A stretch of DNA of 64,000 nt from CAVUMR01 sp963742715. GTDB taxonomy: Bacteria > Actinomycetota > Actinomycetes > Mycobacteriales > Micromonosporaceae. Position numbers and translations under genes: made by a program. Each line of letters begins with the position of its first letter. The stretch's first letter is position 1. Below the pieces are notes generated by a model that saw only the letters and a program-made list of their open reading frames with translations, was not told the DNA's origin and ran no database searches. The stretch spans positions 434,001-498,000 of the forward strand of contig CAVUMR010000003.1 in assembly GCA_963742715.1 (NCBI GenBank), given 5' to 3'. Positions 42,163 through 50,961 of the stretch are shown piece by piece.

Positions 42163-42192
42163 CGATTAGTACCATTCCTTGTAAAGTGACAA
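42163..42192 (-). promoter_or_regulatory. Candidate promoter of the penicillin-binding protein gene
   Basis: On the minus strand TTGTCA (42187-42192), an 18-base spacer, then TAATCG (42163-42168), in an AT-rich stretch 25-55 bases before the ATG. The -35 is good and the -10 imperfect. The rest of the 279-base gap to cysN shows nothing definite. Confidence 0.3.
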
Positions 42193-42417
42193 TATTGTTG
42201 CCGGTTCGTGATTGACAGCTGGCGTTAAGCGCGCAGGGGCTGGACAGGCAGGCGACAACTGTCCTTTCATGGTCGATCGGCCCCCGGCCGCACGACCCGG
42301 GACTGTCGCATTGTCGTCAGTCGCTGGACAACGCAATCACGGCCCCACCGCACCATCCGCGCAGGCAGTCGCGTCGGAGGTGGATGGGGGCGTGGTCGGG
42401 CCGGGAGCGGCGCCGGG

Positions 42418-43671
42418 TCAGTCGGCGTCGACGATGATCCCCGCGCCGACGGTACGGTTCGTCGACTCGTCGATCACGATGAAGCCACCGGTGGTGCGGT
42501 TGCGGCGGTACTCGTCGCACAGCAGCGCCTTGGTGGTCCGCATCCGGATCCGCCCGATCTCGTTCAGCGACAGCGAACCGGCGTCCTCGTGCCGGTGCAG
42601 CGTGTTCACGTCGAGCCGGTAGTGCAGGTCGCGGACGACCGCCCGGGCGGTGTGGGTGGTGTGCTTGATCGTGTACTTGATGCCGGGGCGCAACGGCCGC
42701 TGCTCGTCCATCCAGCAGATCATCGCCTCGATGTCCTGGGAGGCCTGCGGCGCGTTGTTCGGCCGGCAGATGAGGTCGCCACGCGACACGTCGAGCTCGT
42801 CGGCGAGCCGGATCGTCACCGACATCGGCGGGTACGCCTCGGTCACCGGACCGTCCGCGGTGTCGATCGACCGGATCGTGGTGGTGAAGCCGCTCGGCAG
42901 CACCATCACCTCGTCACCGGGCTTCAGTACGCCGCTCGCGACCTGTCCGGCGTACCCGCGGTAATCCGGCATCCGGGCCGACTGCGGCCGGATCACGCAC
43001 TGCACCGGGAACCGTACGTCCACCAGGTTGCGGTCGGACGCGATGTGTACGTGCTCGAGGTGGTGCAGCAGCGAGGGCCCCTCGTACCACGGTGACTTCG
43101 CCGAGCGGGTCACCACGTTGTCGCCCTTCAACGCGGAGATCGGGATGACTTCCAGGTCCGGTACGTCGAGCTTGGCGGCGAACGAGGTGAACTCGCTGCT
43201 GATCCGCTCGAACACCTCCTGCGACCAGTCCACCAGGTCCATCTTGTTCACGCACAGGACCATGTGCGGCACCCGCAGCAACGAACACAGGAACGCGTGC
43301 CGGCGGGACTGCTCGACCAGTCCGTTGCGCGCGTCCACCAGGATCAGGGCCAGGTCGGCGGTGGACGCACCGGTCACCATGTTGCGGGTGTACTGGATGT
43401 GCCCGGGGGTGTCGGCGATGATGAACTTCCGCCGCGGCGTGGCGAAGTACCGGTACGCCACGTCGATCGTGATGCCCTGTTCCCGCTCGGCACGCAGGCC
43501 GTCGGTGAGCAGCGCCAGGTTGGTGTAGTCGTCGCCACGGGCCCGGCTGGTGGCCTCGACCGCGGCGAGCTGATCCTCGAAGATCGCCTTCGAGTCGTAC
43601 AACAGCCGCCCGATCAGCGTGCTCTTGCCGTCGTCCACGCTGCCGGCGGTAGCGAATCGAAGCAGGTCCAT
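42418..43671 (-). CDS. cysN: Sulfate adenylyltransferase subunit 1 (CysN)
   Basis: GTPase subunit of ATP sulfurylase, which uses GTP hydrolysis to drive APS formation from sulfate and ATP. 417 residues: G1 GSVDDGKST at about 10-18, EREQGITIDVAY (switch I region), G3 DTPGH, G4 NKMD, then two beta-barrel domains as in EF-Tu relatives. It lacks the C-terminal APS kinase domain found in CysNC fusions, so the APS kinase must come from elsewhere; the fusion at 7254 fits. It follows cysD after 63 bases. Confidence 0.96.
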   Translation of the reverse strand: MDLLRFATAGSVDDGKSTLIGRLLYDSKAIFEDQLAAVEATSRARGDDYTNLALLTDGLRAEREQGITIDVAYRYFATPRRKFIIADTPGHIQYTRNMVTGASTADLALILVDARNGLVEQSRRHAFLCSLLRVPHMVLCVNKMDLVDWSQEVFERISSEFTSFAAKLDVPDLEVIPISALKGDNVVTRSAKSPWYEGPSLLHHLEHVHIASDRNLVDVRFPVQCVIRPQSARMPDYRGYAGQVASGVLKPGDEVMVLPSGFTTTIRSIDTADGPVTEAYPPMSVTIRLADELDVSRGDLICRPNNAPQASQDIEAMICWMDEQRPLRPGIKYTIKHTTHTARAVVRDLHYRLDVNTLHRHEDAGSLSLNEIGRIRMRTTKALLCDEYRRNRTTGGFIVIDESTNRTVGAGIIVDAD

Positions 43672-43734
43672 GTCAGTGTCCCGTCCACGAGCTTCGGCGG
43701 TTGCTTGGCGAGGTCCAGGAATGCGCCCGGGTCA

Positions 43735-44658
43735 CTAGAAGTACCCCTGCCGCTTCCGGTCCTCCATCGCCGCCTCGCTCACCTTGTCGTCGCCACGGGT
43801 CGCGCCCCGCTCGGTGACCCGGGTGCTCGCGACATCCGCGATGACCTTCTCGATGGTGTCGGCGTCGGACTTCACCGCGGCCGTACAGGTGGCGTCGCCG
43901 ACGGTGCGGTACCGCACCTGCTCGATGAAGACCTGCTCGTCGTCGCGCGGCTGGATGAACTCGTTCACCGCGTACAACATGCCGTCCCGTTCGAGCACCT
44001 CGCGCTCGTGCGCGAAGTAGATCCCGGGCAGCGCGATGTTTTCCCGCGCGATGTAGTGCCACACGTCGAGCTCGGTCCAGTTGGACAGCGGGAACACCCG
44101 GATCGACTCCCCCGGATGGACCTTCGCGTTGTACAACGACCACAGTTCCGGACGCTGGTTCTTCGGGTCCCACTGGCCGAACTCGTCCCGGAAGCTGAAC
44201 ACCCGCTCCTTGGCCCGGGCCTTCTCCTCGTCCCGGCGGGCCCCGCCGAACAGCGCGTCGAAGCGGTACTTCTCCACCGCCTCCAACAGCACCGGTGTCT
44301 GGATCGGGTTACGCATCCCGCTCGGCGGTTCGACCACCAGACCGCGGTCGATCGCGTCCTGGACGCTGGCCACGACGAGCTGGATCTCCAGCTCGGCGAC
44401 CCGGCGGTCCCGGAATTCGAGCACCTCGGCGAAATTCTGCCCGGTGTCCACATGCATCACCGGGAACGGAATGCGCGCCGGCCAGAACGCCTTTTCGGCG
44501 AGCCTGAGCATGACGATGGAATCCTTGCCGCCGGAGAACAGCAGCACCGGTCGGTCGAATTCGGCCATGACCTCACGGATGACGTAGATGCTCTCCGCTT
44601 CCAGCGCATCGAGGTGGGAAACCCGGTAATCGGCGCTTCGCGGGTGCTCAGAAGTCAT
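43735..44658 (-). CDS. cysD: Sulfate adenylyltransferase subunit 2 (CysD)
   Basis: Catalytic subunit of ATP sulfurylase. 307 residues with the PP-loop FSGGKDSIVMLRLAEKAF, HVDTGQNFAEVLEFRD, the ALFGGARRDEEKARAKER segment and SLYNAKVHPGESIRVFPLSN. It ends KVSEAAMEDRKRQGYF, the usual CysD C-terminus. ATG at 44658 is chosen because GGAG lies 8 bases upstream and the product then begins as in the family; the open frame extends further without support. Together with cysN it starts the PAPS pathway. Confidence 0.96.
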   Translation of the reverse strand: MTSEHPRSADYRVSHLDALEAESIYVIREVMAEFDRPVLLFSGGKDSIVMLRLAEKAFWPARIPFPVMHVDTGQNFAEVLEFRDRRVAELEIQLVVASVQDAIDRGLVVEPPSGMRNPIQTPVLLEAVEKYRFDALFGGARRDEEKARAKERVFSFRDEFGQWDPKNQRPELWSLYNAKVHPGESIRVFPLSNWTELDVWHYIARENIALPGIYFAHEREVLERDGMLYAVNEFIQPRDDEQVFIEQVRYRTVGDATCTAAVKSDADTIEKVIADVASTRVTERGATRGDDKVSEAAMEDRKRQGYF

Positions 44659-44761
44659 CGTCCGCTCTCCTGTGTCTGGTTCGTACAGCCGCTGGCGGTA
44701 ACCGCCCGGCCGGTGAGCGAGTCCGCCGGCCGCCACGACCTCGGGGACGGTTCGGGCCGCG

Positions 44762-45616
44762 TCATGTCTCTTCCCGGCCAACACCGAGCTCGGCGAGCGC
44801 GTCGAGCAATCCGGCCCTCAGCTCGTGTCGGCACACGACCACATCGGGGAGCCTCGGGTTGGGCCGGTTGTAAACCAGCGTGCCGCCATCCACCCGAGAT
44901 GCAAACAGTCCTGTGGCGAGCGCCACCGCGACCGGCGCGGCGGAGTCCCACTCGTACTGGCCGCCGGCGTGGACGTACGCGTCGACTTGACCTTGGACGA
45001 CCGCGGCCATCTTCGCGCCGGCCGAACCCATCGGAACGATGTCCGCGCCCAGCTTGGCGGCCAGATCGGTGAGGAACTGCGGTGGCCGGGTCCGACTGGC
45101 CACCAGCCGGATCGGGCCGGGGTGCTCGGCCGGGTACGCCGGGACCTGGTCCGTGGCGAGCGTCACGCCCTGTGCCGGCAGCGCCACCGCCCCCACCACA
45201 AGCCCTCCGGCTCCGTCGCCGGCCGGCGGTCCACCGTTGCCGGGCCCGCCGTCGTGGCGCTGCCACAGCGCGACGTGTACCGCCCAGTCGGAACGGCCCT
45301 CTTCGGCGAACTCACGGGTGCCGTCCAGCGGGTCGATGATCCACACCCGGTCGGCGTCGAGGCGGGCCGGATCGTCCGCGGCCTCCTCGCTCAGCACCGC
45401 GTCGTCCGGTCGCCACCGGGCCAGCTCGGCGGCGAGTACCGCCTGCGAGCCCTGGTCGCCGGCCGCGCGCAACGCAGCCGGGTCGGCGAACCCGTGCTCC
45501 GACCGCAGCGCGAGCAGCGCCTCGCCGGCCCGACCGGCCAGCCACCGGGCGAACGCGCTGTCGTCGGCCGGCGCCGGCCCATCCTGAGCCGGTACCGGGG
45601 GACGTGCTGCCGTCAT
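44762..45616 (-). CDS. cysQ: 3'(2'),5'-bisphosphate nucleotidase CysQ
   Basis: 284-residue inositol-monophosphatase-fold enzyme that hydrolyses PAP (and PAPS), removing the product that inhibits sulfotransferases. The lithium-sensitive phosphatase motif is VWIIDPLDGTREF, with metal-ligand acidic residues in LSEEAADD upstream. The C-terminal metal/substrate motif is GGQYEWDSAAPVAVA. It resembles mycobacterial CysQ in length. Located just upstream of cysD in the same direction, 103 bases apart. With six sulfotransferases nearby, PAP recycling would be essential. Confidence 0.92.
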   Translation of the reverse strand: MTAARPPVPAQDGPAPADDSAFARWLAGRAGEALLALRSEHGFADPAALRAAGDQGSQAVLAAELARWRPDDAVLSEEAADDPARLDADRVWIIDPLDGTREFAEEGRSDWAVHVALWQRHDGGPGNGGPPAGDGAGGLVVGAVALPAQGVTLATDQVPAYPAEHPGPIRLVASRTRPPQFLTDLAAKLGADIVPMGSAGAKMAAVVQGQVDAYVHAGGQYEWDSAAPVAVALATGLFASRVDGGTLVYNRPNPRLPDVVVCRHELRAGLLDALAELGVGREET

Positions 45617-45859
45617 CGTCTCTCCATCGCCATCGAGTGCCTTGTCTACGAACGTGCTGGTGGATCAGCCGGGTTCCGGCGACGGTCGGGCGATCGCGGT
45701 CACCCCGGCACCGCGGGACGGTCAGCGGCAAGCCGGTAGCGCCGCCAGTCGTCGGCCGGGCCGGCGGAGATCCGATCGGTACTGTCGCGCTTCGCCGCTA
45801 GCGCGGGCGCCGGACGCGACGAGCCGCGGGGCGCTTCCAGAGCTTGGTGGTCCGGGCAC

Positions 45860-47374
45860 TCAATAGGCCCCCGCTCCACGCCAGACCGCGGCGAGCGTAC
45901 GCAGCAGGATGACGAGGTCGAGGGTGAGTGACCAGTTCTCGACGTAGCGCAGGTCCAGCCGGATGCTGTCCTCCCAGGACAGGTCGGCTCGGCCGGACAC
46001 CTGCCACAGGCCGGTCAGGCCGGGCTTGACCACGAACCGCCGGCGCATGTCGTCCGGGTACAGGGCGACCTCGGAAGGAATCGGCGGGCGCGGGCCCACC
46101 AGCGACATGTCGCCACGGAGCACGTTGAGCAGTTGCGGCAGCTCGTCCAGGGAGAACTTGCGCAGCAGCCGACCGACCGGGGTGACCCGGGGATCGTTGC
46201 GCATCTTGAACAGGACGCCGTCGCTCTCGTTGAGATGCTTCAGCTCGTTCAACCGCGCTTCGGCGTCGGTGTACATGGTCCGGAACTTCATCATCCGGAA
46301 CTCCCGGCCGTACCGTCCGACCCGGGTCTGCTTGAACAGCACCGGTCCGGGCGAACCCCGCTTGATCAGCAGCGCGAGCGCGATCAGGAGCGGGCCGAAG
46401 ACGGCCAGCAGGACAAGCGCGCCGATCCGGTCCACCAGTTCCTTGACCACCCGTGCCGCCCCGGACATCCGGGCATGCTCAACATGGAGCATCGGCAGCC
46501 CGTCCACCGGGCGGATAGTGGTCCGGTCACCGGCGACGTCGATCAACGCGCTGGCCACGATCAGGTCGACTTCCTCGCGCTCGAGCTGCCAGGCCAGTCG
46601 GCGCAGCGCGAGCCCGTCGAGCTCGGGGCAGGACAGCACCACCACGGTGTCGGCCGCGGACACCTCGACCGCACCCCACACGCTGTCGAAGCTGCCCGAT
46701 ACCGGCAGGTCGACGCCGCGTACCCGACCGCCCTGGTCGCCCTGCCCGATCGGCAGGCAGGCGCCGACCACGTCGAGACCGTGGTACCGGTCCCGGCGGA
46801 GCTGACGGGTCAGGTGCGCGACCGCCCGCTCGTGCCCGACGACCACCACGCGGCGCATGAACCGGCCGGTGTGCCGGGCGTTGTGCAGCCGGCGGCGCAG
46901 CAGGTACCGGGTGAGCACACAGGTCAGCGTCGCCAGTGGCAGGCCGATCACCACGTACCCGCGGGACAGCCGTACGTCGAACGCGTACGACACGACCGCC
47001 ATCGCGGCGGTGAGCGCGAGCCCGGTGCGGAAGACCCGCTGGTACTCGTCGGTACCGACGAACAGGTGCCGGGCCTCGTAGGCACGGTTCATCGCCAACG
47101 CCGCGACCCAGGCAAACGGCAGGATCGTGGACAGGAGCAGGTATCCCTGGTTGTACTGCGTGACATCGGCACCGAAGCGGACCCCGAACGCGACCGCCGC
47201 GGCGAGCAACCCGACCAGTAGGTCGGTCACTATCAGTGTGCGGACGTAACGTGCTTCCCAGGCACAACGGGCGGTACGCGCCCGACGTGCCCGCCCCAGC
47301 CGAAAGTCCGCGGTACCGACCAGTCCCTGATCCTCGAGATCACGTAGTTCGCGGACGGCCTCTACCGCAGTCAC
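45860..47374 (-). CDS. Polyprenyl glycosylphosphotransferase (WbaP/ExoY-like priming enzyme)
   Basis: 504 residues. An N-terminal region with five membrane segments and a CoA-binding-like soluble domain (RRVVVVGHERAVAHLTRQLR) precede the bacterial sugar transferase domain: RGSPGPVLFKQTRVGRYGREF, MMKFRTMYTDAE, LDELPQLLNVLRGDMSLVGP, and VKPGLTGLWQVSGRADLSW. It transfers a sugar-1-phosphate to undecaprenyl phosphate, the first committed step of repeat-unit assembly. Start GTG at 47374 follows AAGGGGG. It lies at the right end of the locus, separate from the other assembly genes. Confidence 0.93.
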   Translation of the reverse strand: MTAVEAVRELRDLEDQGLVGTADFRLGRARRARTARCAWEARYVRTLIVTDLLVGLLAAAVAFGVRFGADVTQYNQGYLLLSTILPFAWVAALAMNRAYEARHLFVGTDEYQRVFRTGLALTAAMAVVSYAFDVRLSRGYVVIGLPLATLTCVLTRYLLRRRLHNARHTGRFMRRVVVVGHERAVAHLTRQLRRDRYHGLDVVGACLPIGQGDQGGRVRGVDLPVSGSFDSVWGAVEVSAADTVVVLSCPELDGLALRRLAWQLEREEVDLIVASALIDVAGDRTTIRPVDGLPMLHVEHARMSGAARVVKELVDRIGALVLLAVFGPLLIALALLIKRGSPGPVLFKQTRVGRYGREFRMMKFRTMYTDAEARLNELKHLNESDGVLFKMRNDPRVTPVGRLLRKFSLDELPQLLNVLRGDMSLVGPRPPIPSEVALYPDDMRRRFVVKPGLTGLWQVSGRADLSWEDSIRLDLRYVENWSLTLDLVILLRTLAAVWRGAGAY

Positions 47375-47878
47375 GTAACCCCCTTCATCTCCTCGATCGT
47401 CGCGATCGTGACAACGCGCAACGTTCGCGGAGTATCACGGCCAATACAGATGTGCTGTTGTCGCGGTTTACTCGCTGAACAGACCCTGGTTGATCGGGCT
47501 ACTTCGCGCCAGCGTTCTGTCTAATGACCTAGGTCAGCCTGTCGCATCGCTGACAGCGAAACCTGGAAGAATCCGCCATAGGTCACCGATGTCGGATTCC
47601 ACCCGAGCCATTCAGTCTGTTCTATGCATGGCTGCCCCGTACAAGATCGGCCTCAACAGCGCTGTCATTACATAAAGTTACGATCTTGTCCGATTTCGCC
47701 AGCCCAGCCGGAGGCGTCAACAGAAGCGGCGCCGGTGGGCGGACCAACCATCCCCGTGACTGGGCATGATATGCCCTCTATGTGCTGCGCGCTGGCCACC
47801 CGACGAGTCCGCGGCCGAGCCGCGGTCGCCCGCGGCTACGGGAACCGGCCGGATCCGTGACCCGTCGGCGGTACGTGC
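47375..47878. other. 504-bp intergenic region upstream of the priming transferase
   Basis: No convincing gene. The stretch 47400-47720 is AT-richer than its surroundings and probably carries the priming-transferase promoter. At 47762-47776 there is a perfect inverted repeat GGGCAT-GAT-ATGCCC, which could be a regulator site or part of the pth terminator. It marks the junction between the polysaccharide locus and the housekeeping block. Confidence 0.45.
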
Positions 47879-48469
47879 TCAGCTGGTGTGAAAGACATTC
47901 TGTGTCGCTTCCAGACCTCGTTCGATGACGCTCTCGATCGCATCGGCGGCCCGGTCCACGTGGTACCCGAGATCCTTCCGCTCCGCCGCGGAGAAGTCCC
48001 TGAGCACGTAGTCGGCCCCCTCCTGGCGTCCGGGCGGCCGGCCGATCCCGAACCGGAGTCGCAGGTAGTCCCGGCTCGAGAGGGACTTGGAGATCGAGCG
48101 CACGCCGTTGTGCCCCGCCTCGCCGCCACCGGACTTGAGGCGCAGCACGCCATACGGCAGGTCCAGCTCGTCGTACACGACCACGAGCCGGTCCAGCGGC
48201 ACCTTGTAGAAGTTGACCAGGCCGCTGACCGGGCCACCGGACAGGTTCATGTACGACTGGGGCTTGGCCAGTACGAGGCGGGCGCCACCCGGGCCACCGA
48301 GCCGACCCTCACCGCTGACCGCCTGCACCCGCCCCTGCCGGCTGAACCGGGCACCGATCCGGCCGGCCAGCTCGTCGACCACCATGAAGCCGACGTTGTG
48401 CCGGTTCGCCGCGTACTTCGGGCCCGGATTACCGAGGCCGACGACGAGGTACGGTTCGCCGTCGGCCAT
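47879..48469 (-). CDS. pth: Peptidyl-tRNA hydrolase
   Basis: Releases tRNA from peptidyl-tRNA that drops off ribosomes. 196 residues with YLVVGLGNPGPKYAANRHNVG (catalytic His in NRHNVG), KPQSYMNLSG, YDELDLPYG and GGGEAGHNGVRSI, all classic Pth motifs. I choose ATG at 48469 since the family begins a few residues before LVVGLGNPG; a GTG at 48511 would add 14 residues. Lies downstream of rplY, the usual actinobacterial order. Confidence 0.95.
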   Translation of the reverse strand: MADGEPYLVVGLGNPGPKYAANRHNVGFMVVDELAGRIGARFSRQGRVQAVSGEGRLGGPGGARLVLAKPQSYMNLSGGPVSGLVNFYKVPLDRLVVVYDELDLPYGVLRLKSGGGEAGHNGVRSISKSLSSRDYLRLRFGIGRPPGRQEGADYVLRDFSAAERKDLGYHVDRAADAIESVIERGLEATQNVFHTS

Positions 48470-48526
48470 CTCGGTATCCGGTTGTCTACTGGTCCGCCAA
48501 GGCCACCGCACGCGCAGCGTGACGGA

Positions 48527-49201
48527 TCAGGCCTCGACCCGCTCCGCCTCGGCATCGGCCTCGGCCGCTGCTTCGGGCTGCTCGGGCGCGGTCTTCTCGA
48601 TGCCGGCCTCGGCCTCGGCCACGGACAGGTCGGCCTCGAGCTGCGCGGCACTCGGCGCGGCAACGATCGTGACGACGCTCGCGCCCGGGTCGGTGACCAG
48701 CTCCGAGCCCTCGGGCAGCGGTACGTCCTTCGCGGCCACGTGCTCGCCGACGTCCATGCCCTCGATCGACACCTCGACGCGGTCGGGCAGGTGGGTCGCC
48801 TCGGCGTTCACGGTCAGCGTGTTGATGTCCTGCACGATCAGGCCGTCGCTGCCCTTGGCGAGCTCGCCGACGAGCAGCACCGGGATCTCCACGGTCACCT
48901 TCTCGCCGATGCGCACGAGCAGCAGGTCGACGTGGTCGATGGTGTCCTTGATCGGGTCCCGCTGCAGCGCCTTGGCCAGGGCCAGCTGGTTGGCACCGTC
49001 ACCCAGCTCGATCTGGAACAGCTGGTTGGCACCGCCGTGCCGGAGCGCCGCGGCGAACTCGCGGGCCGGCAGCGCGATGTGCTTCGGCTTCTCGCCGTGC
49101 CCGTACAGCACGGCCGGGATCTTGCCGGCCCGCCGGGTACGGCGAGCACCGCCCTTGCCGAACTCGGTGCGGGGCTCAGCGCTGATACGTACCTCGGACA
49201 C
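48527..49201 (-). CDS. rplY: 50S ribosomal protein L25 (Ctc-type, long form)
   Basis: Binds 5S rRNA in the large subunit. 224 residues: the L25 domain (VSEVRISAEPRTEFGKGGAR, then KIPAVLYGHGEKPKHIALP) is followed by the TL5/Ctc C-terminal beta domain (IPVLLVGELAKGSDGLIVQD; DRVEVSIEGMDVGEHV) and a long Ala/Glu-rich acidic tail. GTG at 49201 has GAGGAG 7 bases upstream, so it is preferred to the start at 49222. Confidence 0.95.
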   Translation of the reverse strand: MSEVRISAEPRTEFGKGGARRTRRAGKIPAVLYGHGEKPKHIALPAREFAAALRHGGANQLFQIELGDGANQLALAKALQRDPIKDTIDHVDLLLVRIGEKVTVEIPVLLVGELAKGSDGLIVQDINTLTVNAEATHLPDRVEVSIEGMDVGEHVAAKDVPLPEGSELVTDPGASVVTIVAAPSAAQLEADLSVAEAEAGIEKTAPEQPEAAAEADAEAERVEA

Positions 49202-49342
49202 GGGAGTACTCCTCAAAAGCATCTAGTTGCGTGGCAGTAGCGACTCGGTGGCTGCGGCGGCCGGGGCGGCGGGCGACACGCCCGGGACACCGCGTCGATC
49301 ACGGGCCCGCAGGGGCACCCTCGCCGTGGCAACCGAAATAGT

Positions 49343-49900
49343 CTAGCGCTCCGGAGCCGCCGCGTTGGGCCCGGGGCGCCACTGCCCGGCATCTCCGGTC
49401 GGACGCCGCATCAGGACGAATTCGACCGATCCGTTGCCGGCCGGACTGACACATCGATCCAGCTCAGTGAAGCCGGCGTTGCGGTACAGCCGGCGGGCCC
49501 GTTCGTTGAAGGTGGCCACGGTGAGCCGGAAGCCGGCCGGGGCGTACGCGCGGGCGGCGTGCCGCAGTATGACGTCCAGGAATTCCCGACCGTGGCCCTG
49601 GCCGGTGAGGTCGGGGCGCATGCCGAGCCCCACGTCCAGCGCGGTCCCGTCGTACCAGCCGACCCGGTGGCCACCCGGCACCCGGGCGTCCTGGCCGAAA
49701 CAGCAGAATCCGATCAGCTTCTCGGCCGGGTCCACCAGTACGTGGTAGGCGTTCGCGGGCTCCAGCAGTACCGGCAGGCTGTTCGCGGACATCTGGTAGC
49801 CGTGGTACGGCGGCGGGTACCGCCACTGCGCGATCTGCTTGGCGTACCGCCGGGTGATCGGTACGACCCGCCAGGCGTGGGCGGGACCCGCTTCGGTCAC
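49343..49900 (-). CDS. GNAT family N-acetyltransferase
   Basis: 185 residues with the acetyl-CoA loop DLTGQGHGREFLDVILRHA (R/Q-x-x-G-x-G/A type) and RLTVATFNERARRLYRNAGF, a typical GNAT motif B ending. The N-terminal ITRRYAKQIAQWRYPPPY is shared with a group of GNATs of unknown substrate. GTG at 49900 overlaps the stop of prs by 4 bases (GTGA), so the two are coupled. The acceptor cannot be deduced. Confidence 0.85.
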   Translation of the reverse strand: MTEAGPAHAWRVVPITRRYAKQIAQWRYPPPYHGYQMSANSLPVLLEPANAYHVLVDPAEKLIGFCCFGQDARVPGGHRVGWYDGTALDVGLGMRPDLTGQGHGREFLDVILRHAARAYAPAGFRLTVATFNERARRLYRNAGFTELDRCVSPAGNGSVEFVLMRRPTGDAGQWRPGPNAAAPER

Positions 49901-50880
49901 CCGGACAGGCCGCCGAACAGCGTGGTCACCGAGCCGTCGTCGAAGACCTCCCGGATCGCCCGGGCCACCAGGGGCGCGATCGACAGCAGGGTGATCTTGT
50001 CGAGCTGCTTCTCGGCCGGGATCGGCAGCGTATTGGTCAGTACGACCTCGCTGATCCGGCTGTTCTTCAACCGCTCGGTGGCCGGGTCGGACAGGATGCC
50101 GTGGGTGGCGGCACAGATGACCTCGGCCGCGCCCGCCTCGAACAGCGCGTCGGCCGCCTTCGAGATCGTGCTCGCGGTGTCGATCATGTCGTCCACGATC
50201 ACGCACACCCGGCCTTCGACCTCGCCGACCACCCGGTTGGCCACCACCTGGTTGGGCACCATCGGGTCGCGGGTCTTGTGGATGAACGCCAGCGGGCAAC
50301 CGCCGAGCCGATCGGTCCAGCGCTCGGCCACCCGTACCCGGCCGGAGTCCGGCGCGACCACGGCCATCGGCCGGCCGGCGTACCGCTGCTCGACGTACTC
50401 GGCCAGCAGCGGCAGCGCGAACAGGTGGTCCACCGGGCCGTCGAAGAACCCCTGGATCTGCGCGGTGTGCAGGTCCACGGTGAGGATCCGGTCGGCTCCG
50501 GCGGTGCGGTACAGGTCCGCGATCAGCCGGGCCGAGATCGGCTCCCGGCCGCGGTGCTTCTTGTCCTGCCGGGCGTACGGATAGAACGGCAGCACCACGG
50601 TGATCCGCTTGGCCGACCCGCGCTTGAGCGCGTCCACCATGATCAACGATTCCATCAGCCACTCGTTGATCGGGTTGGTCATGCTCTGCACGACGAACGC
50701 GTCCGAGCCCCGTACGGACTCCTTGAAGCGCACGAAAATCTCGCCGTTGGCGAAGTCGTACGAGTCGCTGGGAGTCGGTGCCACGCCGAGCGTCTCACCG
50801 ATCTCGTCGGCGAGCGCGGGAAACGCCCGACCGGAGAAGAGCATCAGTGACTTGCGGTTCTCCGCGACGATGCTGCCCAT
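49897..50880 (-). CDS. prs: Ribose-phosphate pyrophosphokinase
   Basis: Makes PRPP from ribose 5-phosphate and ATP for nucleotide, His and Trp synthesis. 327 residues: LMLFSGRAFPALADEIG, FANGEIFVRFKESVRG, PFYPYARQDKKHRGREPISAR (flexible loop region), TVDLHTAQIQGFFD, and the PRPP-binding VCVIVDDMIDTASTI. ATG at 50880. Lies 81 bases downstream of glmU in the conserved glmU-prs order. Confidence 0.96.
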   Translation of the reverse strand: MGSIVAENRKSLMLFSGRAFPALADEIGETLGVAPTPSDSYDFANGEIFVRFKESVRGSDAFVVQSMTNPINEWLMESLIMVDALKRGSAKRITVVLPFYPYARQDKKHRGREPISARLIADLYRTAGADRILTVDLHTAQIQGFFDGPVDHLFALPLLAEYVEQRYAGRPMAVVAPDSGRVRVAERWTDRLGGCPLAFIHKTRDPMVPNQVVANRVVGEVEGRVCVIVDDMIDTASTISKAADALFEAGAAEVICAATHGILSDPATERLKNSRISEVVLTNTLPIPAEKQLDKITLLSIAPLVARAIREVFDDGSVTTLFGGLSG

Positions 50881-50961
50881 GAGGCTCTTCCTGCTCCCCC
50901 TCGTAGCCCGTACCGGTCAGGCTGCCGTCCTGCCCGGTTGACCGGCGGTGTGACCCGCCGG

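Noticed and set aside
49343..50662. 439-codon open frame that would extend the GNAT protein
   Set aside because: The extension lies over prs in another frame; the GTGA overlap at 49900 gives a proper start.
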